From an uncultured Clostridium sp. (GTDB lineage Bacteria; Bacillota; Clostridia; Lachnospirales; Lachnospiraceae): a DNA stretch of 64,000 nucleotides. The translations under genes and the position numbers were made by a program. The stretch covers positions 1-64,000 of the forward strand of contig CAMEIH010000006.1 in assembly GCA_945917985.1 (NCBI GenBank), written 5' to 3'. Below, piece after piece: positions 1 to 6,526 of this stretch; positions within the stretch are counted from its first letter, which is position 1; each line of letters opens with the position of its first letter. The notes beneath the pieces are model-generated. The model searched no databases, was not told the origin of the DNA, and saw only the letters and a program-made list of their open reading frames with translations.

Positions 1-102
1 AGTCTTCAATATGGAATTTACTTTTACAAGTGGAATTTACTTTTTCACTCAACCAACAATTCTTATGAAACTGAAAGTATCATCTGTTCGACATATTGGA
101 AT

Positions 103-840
103 TTACAGAAACTTAAGAACACCTAATATCAGCAAATGCAACGGATAAAACACATAGTAACCATATTGCAGTATCTTATTATGATATCCTTGCTTCCCTC
201 TATACAACCATATCGGTATCAATGCTAGCAGGGCAAATCCTTGCCTTGTGATGAATTGTGTTGTGCCGAATAGGTCTACCTCATAACCAAACCCACCAAG
301 CAATTCAATATTGATATACCACATACACAACAACTGCCCAAGATAATGCCACCACATTTTTCCTCTAAAAAAATAGAATGTGAGTACCATAAGAATACCA
401 GCGTTATAATAATCTACAAAGGTAATGATTCCACCAATATAAGCAACAGCAAGTGTTGTGATACCAATTATAATTCGCTTCCAAAGTTTGTTTTCTTTTA
501 CTTTTTCATTCCAATGAATCAAGCCAAGTGCAATTAGAAATGTCCATAGAACGTTCTGATGGATGGGATAAAATACACTGCTTCACATTGCAATGTTAAA
601 AGGAATCTCAGAAACAACAGCAAACAGCAATAATCGTTTCACATATTTTTTGAAGTCTTTTGTATGAAAATACCCTTCAACAATCATAAATGCATAGATT
701 GGGAAAGTTAATCTGCCGATACAAGTCAACCAGTCATTTCCATTGATAATTGTACCCCACAAATGGTCGCACAACATAAATATCATAGCCATGATATGCA
801 AGGAAAACGATGTTGTTTCGATTTTTAATATATTATTCAT
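103..840 (-). pseudogene. TraX family membrane protein, interrupted by in-frame TGA
   Basis: Two ORF-track pieces (583-843 and 103-522) lie in one frame and join across a single TGA at 583-585. Reading through gives about 245 residues of a TraX-type multi-pass membrane protein: [12 protein letters not shown] near the N-terminus, [25 protein letters not shown], the stop, then SSVFYPIHQNV and GFALLALIPIWLYRGKQG. TraX proteins are acyltransferase-like membrane proteins, named from F-pilin acetylation and common in Firmicutes. I start at the ATG at 840, which has GAGGAGG upstream, rather than the TTG at 843. The stop replaces a residue just before the YPxHQNV motif, so the encoded protein is broken unless this is a base-call error. 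The neighbours are mobile-element remnants. Confidence 0.8.
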
Positions 841-980
841 CAATGCTGTTCCTCCTCGTCAAATTCAATTTAGCTAACAGATATATATTACCATAAAAAT
901 GGAAATTAACAAAGAGGACGACACTAATATAGGTTGTGACGTCCTCTACATCTTAATGAACCCTACCACTTATAGCATAA

Positions 981-1232
981 TTATCTGCCTCTATCTCGTT
1001 CCGCCGGCTTCCGGAAATATCTCCTCAAATCATTCTTCTCAATCACGGCATTGTACTTCTCAAGTTTCCCTCTCAGATAGTCATTCTCCTGCTCCAATTC
1101 TGATACATAAAGCTGATTTCGAACAGACTTATATCCTGCCAGTTCCTGTGTGACCGCAGCCAACTTTCCTTTCAGATCGATAATCGTATTCTTCAGCTCT
1201 GCAATCGTATTCTTCCTGTAATTTTTGACCAC
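981..1232 (-). CDS. Small coiled-coil protein or gene fragment
   Basis: An ORF of 83 codons with a GTG start and no visible ribosome-binding site. It is rich in Lys/Glu/Leu with heptad-like spacing (TIAELKNTIIDLKGKLAAV, SELEQENDYLRGKLEKYNAVI) and ends in basic RRYFRKPAERDRGR. The same frame stays open upstream to a stop at 1278-1280 without a better start, so this may be the C-terminal tail of a larger deleted protein. Coiled-coil tails of this kind occur at the ends of mobilisation proteins, which would suit the surrounding element debris, but I cannot assign a family. It could also be a non-functional relic. Confidence 0.4.
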   Translation of the reverse strand: MVKNYRKNTIAELKNTIIDLKGKLAAVTQELAGYKSVRNQLYVSELEQENDYLRGKLEKYNAVIEKNDLRRYFRKPAERDRGR

Positions 1233-1598
1233 AACACAAAAAAGGACACTTTCCTTGTTTTCACTTGGATAATGTCCTTAGATGCAAAATCTTATTAAAT
1301 TGGATTCGCTGCATTACTGAAACTTGCATTATCATGCATTATTCAGCATTATGCTTTGCAATTTTGTTGCAAAATCCTCATTCAAATGCTTAAAAAGCCT
1401 GAATTTACGGGATTATTCAATGATAGTAGCAACACAACCAAACATATCACAAACTGTGTTATTTTAAATATTTTATATTGCTTTTTATTGCAAAAACTAT
1501 CACATTTTGTGACTATTACATTTATTTCAAAAAATTATCAAGTCCAAAATGAGCCCATGGACTTTTACCTCTAAAACAAAAACGAAAGGATAACAATC
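1233..1598. other. AT-rich intergenic stretch with phased GCATTA repeats
   Basis: No convincing gene. The hexamer GCATTA occurs at 1311, 1326, 1336 and 1346, three of them exactly 10 bp apart and so on one helical face. A 72-codon plus-strand ORF (1356-1574) has no ribosome-binding site or family resemblance and is left out. The stretch ends in AAAGGA just before the ATG at 1599. Confidence 0.35.
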
Positions 1599-1793
1599 AT
1601 GAAAATCGTACACGCAGAATACAATCCTCAAACCAACAGCATTGCTATCTACCATTATAACGGATACCTTCTCAGAATCGATTGTAACAAGGCTGAAGAA
1701 GTATCTTATCCGCTTTTAAAACTTCCTTACTTTTTCTCAACCGACAGAATCTTCCCCATAAAAGGATCAACCTCTGATATCGTACCTGTATAA
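1599..1793 (+). pseudogene. Truncated DUF6061-like small protein
   Basis: The start is good (AAAGGA, 8 nt, ATG). The first 33 or so residues (MKIVHAEYNPQTNSIAIYHYNG, then LRIDCNKAEE) look like the beta-rich start of DUF6061-type small proteins found on Firmicutes mobile elements. The remainder reads straight into the antisense of the lipoprotein gene at 1727-2119, overlapping it by 67 bases and ending without any conserved feature. I read this as a gene whose 3' half was lost in a deletion with an end near 1700-1725. The family assignment is from memory of the N-terminal pattern and is tentative. Confidence 0.45.
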
Positions 1794-2119
1794 GTTACAA
1801 GTACTGTATCTCCTACAGCAATCTTATCCAGACCTTCCGGCTTCTCTTCAAAAGTAAATGCATAACTAACCTTATCATCATCCGTTATGATAAACATAAA
1901 GTCTTTTATTTCGTCTACTTTTCCTATTACTTCCGACACATCTTCATCTACACTATTCTTATCACTCTCTGGCAGCATCGGTTCCTCCTCCATAACTTCA
2001 CTCTGCATTATGCTCACAGGAGTTTTGGCATCCTCTTTTCCGTTTCCTTTCGAACATCCAACCATAACACCTACACATACAGTTAAAACAGCTAACATCA
2101 TTAATATTTTTTTACTCAT
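1727..2119 (-). CDS. Small lipoprotein downstream of sigV/rsiV-type pair
   Basis: A protein of 130 residues with a type II signal peptide: MSKKILMMLAVLTVCVGVMVGCS, with the lipobox ending at Cys22. A linker rich in Glu and Asp follows, then a small beta-rich domain of about 70 residues (VIGKVDEIKDFMFIITDDDK ... GDTVLVTYTGTI) resembling DUF3221-like or OB-type lipoprotein domains. The ribosome-binding site is AAAGAGGTAAGGA. It should be anchored on the outer face of the membrane. It follows the rsiV-like gene in the same direction, but a terminator (2252-2277) lies between them, so co-transcription is only partial or conditional. The exact function is unknown; a cell-envelope stress role is inferred from context. 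Confidence 0.7.
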   Translation of the reverse strand: MSKKILMMLAVLTVCVGVMVGCSKGNGKEDAKTPVSIMQSEVMEEEPMLPESDKNSVDEDVSEVIGKVDEIKDFMFIITDDDKVSYAFTFEEKPEGLDKIAVGDTVLVTYTGTISEVDPFMGKILSVEKK

Positions 2120-2251
2120 TCCTTACCTCTTTCCGGGAACTGCTTTCCCTATTTTCTTATACCCTTTAGACGTACCAACTCATAAAATTGTTTCAAGTAA
2201 ATACTATATTTATCTACTCTATGTAACTTCAACACCAAAATATTTAAAAAC

Positions 2252-2277
2252 AAAAAAGCTCTCCATCGCTGGAAAGC
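2252..2277 (-). terminator. Rho-independent terminator after rsiV-like gene
   Basis: On the minus strand GCTTTCC-AGCGAT-GGAGAGC forms a 7-bp stem with one G-U pair, followed by TTTTTT. It lies between the anti-sigma gene and the lipoprotein gene. Confidence 0.75.
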
Positions 2278-2296
2278 CTTTCGTTTCATCCCCAAA

Positions 2297-3229
2297 TTAT
2301 TTTCTGATCTCCTTTAAAACTTCTGCCGGAATTTCAAATTCAATCATTCCCATATACATAGGAGCCACGTCCCCTTCATTAAAACAGATTACCACATCAT
2401 TATTTTGGTTAATATAAAAATCCGTTTCTTCCGTAATAGCATGAAAATTCATTTCCTCCATTTCATCATCTAACCAATATAAAATGTTTTCATCTTTTTC
2501 CATCTGACTCCGCATCTGTTCTTTAATATTTTCACTGATGGGAGTAATGTAATCCACACCTTCCGCAAATATATCTTTTAACTGTAATCGCTTACCGGAA
2601 GTCAAATCAATGGTATAAAAATAAGCCCATTCATATCCGCTTGCCTCACTTTGGTAACAAGACAGTTTTAAGGTAAAATACTCCTGCGTAGTTGTCACAA
2701 CTTCACTCTTAACAATAAGCTCCTTATATCCCAACTCATCCTGCATATAACTTACAAATTCATCCAATAATTCATTGGAAAGCTTCTGAATTTCAGAATT
2801 CATTTCATTCGTTGTATCCTCCAATACACTTCGGATCCGTTCATCCTGAAGCTGATCATCTATCACAATTTCAGGAATATCCAACTCTGCCTTATGCTGT
2901 TCATCCTCATACTCATAATTACGGAAGGTTACAACCTTTACAAAACGGCCAAGAATCGGCATCTGTTCCATAGCATATGCAATGGTAGGGGACAGATTTG
3001 GCAAAGTTATAAATGCAATTACCAATGCTGCCGCTGTTGCAGCAATTCTTGTAATACGTGCATTTCTTCTTTCTTTACGATTTTCGCATTTTGCCTCTTC
3101 CATTTTCATTTTCAGCCTGCTTAGCTGTTCTTCAGACATCGTTGGTTGCATATATTCTTTCTGCAAGGAGTGTAAGCCCTTCTTCGACTGTTCACATTGC
3201 TGTTCAAAATTAATAATGTTATCTTTCAT
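2297..3229 (-). CDS. rsiV: RsiV-like anti-sigma factor (DUF4179/DUF3298)
   Basis: 310 residues. A cytoplasmic N-terminal segment of about 70 residues (sigma-binding) ends in a basic stretch, KCENRKERRNAR. One membrane helix follows (IAATAAALVIAFITLPNL), then a DUF4179-like juxtamembrane segment (PTIAYAMEQMPILGRFVKVV) and an extracellular DUF3298 domain to the C-terminus (YFYTIDLTSGKRLQLKDIF ... FEIPAEVLKEI). This is the architecture of RsiV, which in Bacillus subtilis and Clostridioides binds lysozyme and is cleaved to release SigV. The gene lies 19 bp downstream of the sigma gene, as expected for a cognate pair. Lysozyme as the signal is inferred from the family, not shown here. Confidence 0.85.
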   Translation of the reverse strand: MKDNIINFEQQCEQSKKGLHSLQKEYMQPTMSEEQLSRLKMKMEEAKCENRKERRNARITRIAATAAALVIAFITLPNLSPTIAYAMEQMPILGRFVKVVTFRNYEYEDEQHKAELDIPEIVIDDQLQDERIRSVLEDTTNEMNSEIQKLSNELLDEFVSYMQDELGYKELIVKSEVVTTTQEYFTLKLSCYQSEASGYEWAYFYTIDLTSGKRLQLKDIFAEGVDYITPISENIKEQMRSQMEKDENILYWLDDEMEEMNFHAITEETDFYINQNNDVVICFNEGDVAPMYMGMIEFEIPAEVLKEIRK

Positions 3230-3248
3230 AATTTTTTCTCCATTTCGC

Positions 3249-3752
3249 CTATTCTAATCTGATACGAAGCTTTTTCATACTGCGATATAAACGGCTTTTT
3301 ATCGTATTTATATTTTCATTGAGGATATCCGCTATCTCTTCCAGTTTTTTGTCCTCAAAAAATTTCATTACTATAATTGCCTTGTCCTGTTCCGGAAGAG
3401 AATCCAAAGCTGTCTGCAAATCAATATCTGTGTATGTGTCTTCAACATGTTCTGCCTCCATCCCCATTTCTTCCTGCATATATTCGTATGACACCGCTTT
3501 GGGCTGTCGTAAAAAGTTAAACATCTCATTTAACATAATACGATATACCCAAGTCTTTGCATATTCAGGATTTCGTAATGTATTGCTACTACGCAAGGCT
3601 TTATATGCACCGTTTTGCACAATATCTTCAGCATCAGCGTCATTATGAACATAGCTATATGCCAATCGATAATACTGCTTATATTGTTCCAATATTACTT
3701 CCTCCACGATTTCTTCATTACTCTTTTTCTTCATAAATCCTAAAACCTGCAC
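3249..3752 (-). CDS. sigV: ECF RNA polymerase sigma factor (SigV-like)
   Basis: 167 residues with sigma region 2 (YRLAYSYVHNDADAEDIVQNGAYKAL) and region 4 (LDSLPEQDKAIIVMKFFEDKKLEEIADILNENINTIKSRLYR, a helix-turn-helix). The length and spacing are normal for ECF sigma factors. The GTG at 3752 has GGGGTGA at good spacing; an ATG six codons in (3734) is an alternative with weaker spacing. With the adjacent DUF3298 anti-sigma gene this is a SigV-type envelope-stress cassette. A sigma-A-like promoter lies 31 bp upstream. I do not see an obvious ECF (SigV-type) autoregulatory promoter. Confidence 0.85.
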   Translation of the reverse strand: MQVLGFMKKKSNEEIVEEVILEQYKQYYRLAYSYVHNDADAEDIVQNGAYKALRSSNTLRNPEYAKTWVYRIMLNEMFNFLRQPKAVSYEYMQEEMGMEAEHVEDTYTDIDLQTALDSLPEQDKAIIVMKFFEDKKLEEIADILNENINTIKSRLYRSMKKLRIRLE

Positions 3753-3782
3753 GTCATCACCCCGTCATTTGTCCTTTTTTCT

Positions 3783-3811
3783 ATCATATCATAAAAGCAT
3801 CATGGCAACAA
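3783..3811 (-). promoter_or_regulatory. Sigma-A-type promoter of sigV-rsiV operon
   Basis: The minus strand reads TTGTTG, 17 bp, TATGAT. The -10 box ends 31 bp before the sigma factor start codon. Confidence 0.6.
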
Positions 3812-3858
3812 TGTCACCAGCATTTCCTTTCACATTCTGACAGCATCTCTCTCCTTCA

Positions 3859-3975
3859 TTATCCAACTTTATATCCTAAGCCACGAACTACAGTTATATA
3901 TTTAGGTTCCTTGGGATTTTTTTCTATCTTTTCACGAACATGACGAATATGTACCGCAATAATATTCTTAGCATG
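3859..3975 (-). pseudogene. C-terminal fragment of VanR-type response regulator
   Basis: This is not in the ORF track because it lacks a start. The minus strand reads HAKNIIAVHIRHVREKIEKN, then PKEPKYITVVRGLGYKVG and a TAA at 3859-3861. It is the recognition helix and C-terminal wing of an OmpR/PhoB-family response regulator, closest in feel to VanR. Receiver domain and linker are missing. The fragment begins exactly where the integrase arm-domain homology ends (about 3975), in a different frame. After its stop, GGAGAGAGATG starts a 10-codon stub that may be the former start of the partner kinase gene. Confidence 0.75.
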
Positions 3976-4154
3976 AAGTCTTTAAGAAGCATATTCATGT
4001 CACCTTGTTCCTTTAGGGTTCTTTCGCTTTCATACAATTTAGCTTCTCGCATGGTTTTGAATCCACGTTTCTTACGTCTCTTCTTTTTGCCATACATGTC
4101 TACCTCGTACCACTGGGCAACCCACGTTCCCGTTGTTTTGTCTTTACAAGCCAT
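3976..4154 (-). pseudogene. int: Tn916-type integrase, N-terminal arm domain only
   Basis: About 60 residues of a tyrosine recombinase: MACKDKTTGTWVAQWYEVDM, then GKKKRRKKRGFKTMREAKLYE and the linker GDMNMLLKDF. This is the AP2-like arm-binding domain that opens Tn916-family and phage integrases. The SAM-like and catalytic domains (Arg...His-x-x-Arg...Tyr) are absent because the frame runs into the response-regulator fragment and stops after 16 unrelated codons. The ORF track shows the chimera as 3924-4154. It lies 14 bp downstream of the xis-like gene, the usual xis-int order. It cannot be an active recombinase. Confidence 0.85.
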
Positions 4155-4168
4155 AATCTTCCTCCCTT

Positions 4169-4357
4169 CTACGATGCTTCAACGCCATAAAATTTTTCTG
4201 CGAAGAATTTGCGTGGCACTTTGCCAGCTTCTACTTCGTATCCCATGGATGCAAGTTCAAGATTTAATTTCTTGATAACCTTGTATGCGTGGTCTCTGGA
4301 ACATTCCAAATAGTCCTTAACATCATCTGCTGTTAATAAATACTTTGTACGATTCAT
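4169..4357 (-). CDS. xis: Excisionase-like winged-helix DNA-binding protein
   Basis: 62 residues: MNRTKYLLTADDVKDYLECS, then RDHAYKVIKKLNLELASMGYEVEAGKVPRKFFAEKF. The helix-turn-helix (LTADDVKDYLECSRDHAYKVIKKLN) followed by the VPRKFFAEKFYG wing is the pattern of Tn916-like Xis/MerR-type excisionase proteins. A good GGGAGGTGA site precedes the ATG. Transcription should come from the TTGACA/TATAAT promoter at 4408-4436, whose spacer is an operator for the divergent XRE repressor. The gene looks intact although its integrase partner is truncated. Confidence 0.8.
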   Translation of the reverse strand: MNRTKYLLTADDVKDYLECSRDHAYKVIKKLNLELASMGYEVEAGKVPRKFFAEKFYGVEAS

Positions 4358-4379
4358 GGTCTCACCTCCCTTTTAACTT

Positions 4380-4394
4380 GTACGATTTTCGTAC
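4380..4394. promoter_or_regulatory. Repressor operator O1 (GTAC-N7-GTAC)
   Basis: GTACGATTTTCGTAC, a near-perfect 15-bp palindrome between the xis -10 box and the xis start. It matches the sites at 4416 and 4467. Confidence 0.65.
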
Positions 4395-4407
4395 TATCCA
4401 TATTGTC

Positions 4408-4436
4408 ATTATAATGTACGAATTTCGTACTGTCAA
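4408..4436 (-). promoter_or_regulatory. Promoter of xis-int
   Basis: The minus strand shows consensus TTGACA (4431-4436), exactly 17 bp, and consensus TATAAT (4408-4413). The 17-bp spacer contains the perfect operator palindrome at 4416-4430, so repressor binding should block polymerase. Confidence 0.8.
4416..4430. promoter_or_regulatory. Repressor operator O2 (perfect palindrome)
   Basis: GTACGAATTTCGTAC is a perfect 15-bp palindrome inside the spacer of the xis-int promoter, 36 bp centre to centre from O1. Confidence 0.7.
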
Positions 4437-4466
4437 TCATTTTTCGTACATTTTTAAATTTTCTAT

Positions 4467-4481
4467 GTACTTTTTTCGTAC
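4467..4481. promoter_or_regulatory. Repressor operator O3 in the repressor's own promoter
   Basis: GTACTTTTTTCGTAC, with the same GTAC-N7-GTAC frame as O1 and O2. It lies just upstream of TATAAT (4489-4494), the likely -10 of the XRE gene, so autorepression is expected. An extra half site, TTTTTCGTAC, lies at 4440-4449. Confidence 0.6.
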
Positions 4482-4521
4482 ACCGTGTTATAATCCATAA
4501 ATAGAAAGGATGGTGTTAGCC

Positions 4522-5013
4522 ATGGGAGATGGACAAAGATTAAAAGAAATCCTTGAACAGAAAGGCAAAAGCGTACGTTGGGTTGCGAGAGAAACCACTA
4601 TCAGCCCTACAACTATATACTCAATCATTCAAAAAGATACTTCTATTCGTTTTGACTTTGCATTACGAATTGCCAATGCCTTAGGCATCGAAGTATCTGA
4701 TATTTGCTCAGATGCATCTCTCAATTCAGAGAATTGGGACAAAAACGATTCTATCACTCTACCAGAACTTCCATCCGGCATGGATGAAATTTTAGATGGG
4801 AATCGAATCAAACGATACCTCAAGAACACCTTATATCCACTTATGTGTTTGTTTGGGAAAAATAATATGCCTAAGTTAGACGAGCATCTGACAAACTACT
4901 ATCAGTTATCAGATGAAGGCAGAAATGATGTAGACCAATATATTAAAGCACAGCTGTCTATCAAGAGAGACCCTGACCGTGCAGCTAATATAAAGAAAAT
5001 AACAAAATGGTAG
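4522..5013 (+). CDS. XRE-family transcriptional repressor of the element
   Basis: 163 residues from the ATG at 4522, chosen because AAAGGATGG lies 8 nt upstream; the ATG at 4510 is too close to that site. The N-terminal helix-turn-helix of the Cro/CI type (LKEILEQKGKSVRWVARETTISPTTIYSIIQKD) continues with FDFALRIANALGIEVSDICS. The C-terminal half (about residues 85-163) is unassigned and could be an oligomerisation domain. It is divergent from xis-int, and three GTAC-N7-GTAC palindromes lie between them, so it is very likely the element's immunity/excision repressor. It appears intact. Confidence 0.8.
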   Translation: MGDGQRLKEILEQKGKSVRWVARETTISPTTIYSIIQKDTSIRFDFALRIANALGIEVSDICSDASLNSENWDKNDSITLPELPSGMDEILDGNRIKRYLKNTLYPLMCLFGKNNMPKLDEHLTNYYQLSDEGRNDVDQYIKAQLSIKRDPDRAANIKKITKW

Positions 5014-5146
5014 GAATTGAATCCCTTAAGTATCAAAACTTAGGGGATTTTTTATATCCAAAGATTGACGAACACGAGTATCACCACGTATCATGGAGCC
5101 ATTTTGGAGCCACTAATCAAAATTTTTTACGTACAAACGAAAAAAA

Positions 5147-5174
5147 GGCTCTCCGTGTTAAAACACGGAAAGCC
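5147..5174 (-). terminator. Rho-independent terminator after tuf
   Basis: On the minus strand GGCTTTCCGTGTT-TT-AACACGGAGAGCC is a 13-bp stem with one G-U pair, followed by TTTTTTT. It closes the rpsL-rpsG-fusA-tuf operon. Confidence 0.9.
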
Positions 5175-5210
5175 TTGATTTTACTAGCTTTGTGACACTA
5201 TCAATTGAAA

Positions 5211-6398
5211 TTACTCAATGATAGTAGCAACTCTACCAGAACCTACTGTACGTCCACCTTCACGGATAGCGAATGTAAGACCCTGCTCCATAGCGATAGG
5301 ATGGATCAGTTCGATGGTCATTTCTACGTTATCACCAGGCATGCACATTTCTGTACCAGCGGGAAGGTTGCAAACACCAGTAACGTCAGTTGTTCTGAAG
5401 TAGAACTGAGGTCTGTAGTTGTTGAAGAAAGGAGTATGACGTCCACCTTCATCCTTTGTTAAAACGTAAACCTGAGCGGTAAATTTCTTGTGGCATGTAA
5501 CTGAACCGGGTTTGGAAAGAACCTGTCCTCTTTCGATTTCGTTTCTCTGAACACCACGAAGAAGTGCACCGATGTTATCACCAGCCTGAGCTTCATCAAG
5601 GAGCTTACGGAACATTTCGATACCGGTTACAACAGTCTTACGTGTTTCTTCCTTGATACCAACGATTTCAACTTCCTCGTTGAGGTGAAGTGTACCACGC
5701 TCTACTCTACCGGTAGCAACTGTACCACGACCTGTGATTGTGAATACGTCTTCTACAGGCATAAGGAAAGGCTTATCTGTTGCTCTTTCAGGATCAGGAA
5801 TGTAGGAATCAACTGTATCCATAAGTTCCATGATCTTGTCGCCCCATTCTCCGTTGGGATCTTCAAGAGCCTTAAGAGCGGAACCCTTAATGATAGGGCA
5901 TCCTTCGAAGCCATACTCTTCAAGCTGTTCTGTAACTTCCATTTCAACGAGCTCGATAAGTTCGGGATCGTCTACCATATCACACTTGTTTAAGAATACG
6001 ATGATGTAAGGTACACCTACCTGACGGGACAGAAGGATGTGCTCCTTTGTCTGAGCCATAACACCATCAGTAGCAGCTACAACGAGGATAGCACCATCCA
6101 TCTGAGCAGCACCTGTGATCATGTTCTTTACATAGTCAGCATGGCCAGGGCAGTCAACGTGTGCATAGTGTCTCTTCTCTGTTGAGTACTCAACGTGAGC
6201 TGTAGAAATTGTGATACCTCTTTCTCTTTCTTCGGGAGCCTTGTCGATGTTCTCGAAGTCTGTAGCTGTGTTACCAGCAACTCTTGCAGCAAGTACTTTT
6301 GTGATTGCTGCTGTTAAAGTTGTTTTACCATGGTCAACGTGACCGATGGTACCAATATTACAATGGGTTTTTGTTCTGTCAAAATGCGCTTTAGCCAT
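5211..6398 (-). CDS. tuf: Elongation factor Tu
   Basis: 395 residues, full length. It delivers aminoacyl-tRNA to the ribosome as a GTPase. Domain 1 carries the P-loop GHVDHGKT, switch I with [15 protein letters not shown] (G3), NKCD (G4) and SAL (G5). Domains 2 and 3 follow ([25 protein letters not shown]) and it ends RVATIIE. The start has TTAAGGAGG upstream. It is last in the str operon. The 128-bp gap after fusA holds a 9-bp palindromic stem (6434-6452) but I see no strong separate promoter. Confidence 0.98.
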   Translation of the reverse strand: MAKAHFDRTKTHCNIGTIGHVDHGKTTLTAAITKVLAARVAGNTATDFENIDKAPEERERGITISTAHVEYSTEKRHYAHVDCPGHADYVKNMITGAAQMDGAILVVAATDGVMAQTKEHILLSRQVGVPYIIVFLNKCDMVDDPELIELVEMEVTEQLEEYGFEGCPIIKGSALKALEDPNGEWGDKIMELMDTVDSYIPDPERATDKPFLMPVEDVFTITGRGTVATGRVERGTLHLNEEVEIVGIKEETRKTVVTGIEMFRKLLDEAQAGDNIGALLRGVQRNEIERGQVLSKPGSVTCHKKFTAQVYVLTKDEGGRHTPFFNNYRPQFYFRTTDVTGVCNLPAGTEMCMPGDNVEMTIELIHPIAMEQGLTFAIREGGRTVGSGRVATIIE

Positions 6399-6433
6399 TT
6401 TAAAATGTCCTCCTTAATAAAATTGAGATTTGT

Positions 6434-6452
6434 CATTCAGATAATCTGAATG
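6434..6452. repeat. Palindromic hairpin between fusA and tuf
   Basis: CATTCAGATAATCTGAATG is a 9-bp perfect inverted repeat in the fusA-tuf gap. No T-run follows, so it is not a terminator; it may be an mRNA processing or stability element. Confidence 0.4.
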
Positions 6453-6526
6453 TAGTTTCGTTACATTAATAATCAGCTAATTTTGATTATATTAAAAATT
6501 GCCGATATTTTCAAGCTTTTATTTGC

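Noticed and set aside
1356-1574. 72-codon plus-strand ORF
   Set aside because: AT-rich, Cys/Phe/Ile-rich random-looking sequence without a ribosome-binding site.
5007-5195. 62-codon plus-strand ORF after the XRE gene
   Set aside because: It overlaps the XRE stop, has no family resemblance and its end reads through the tuf terminator hairpin.
6501-6508. CCGATAT on the plus strand between fusA and tuf
   Set aside because: It points away from the genes there and has no -35 partner at the right spacing.
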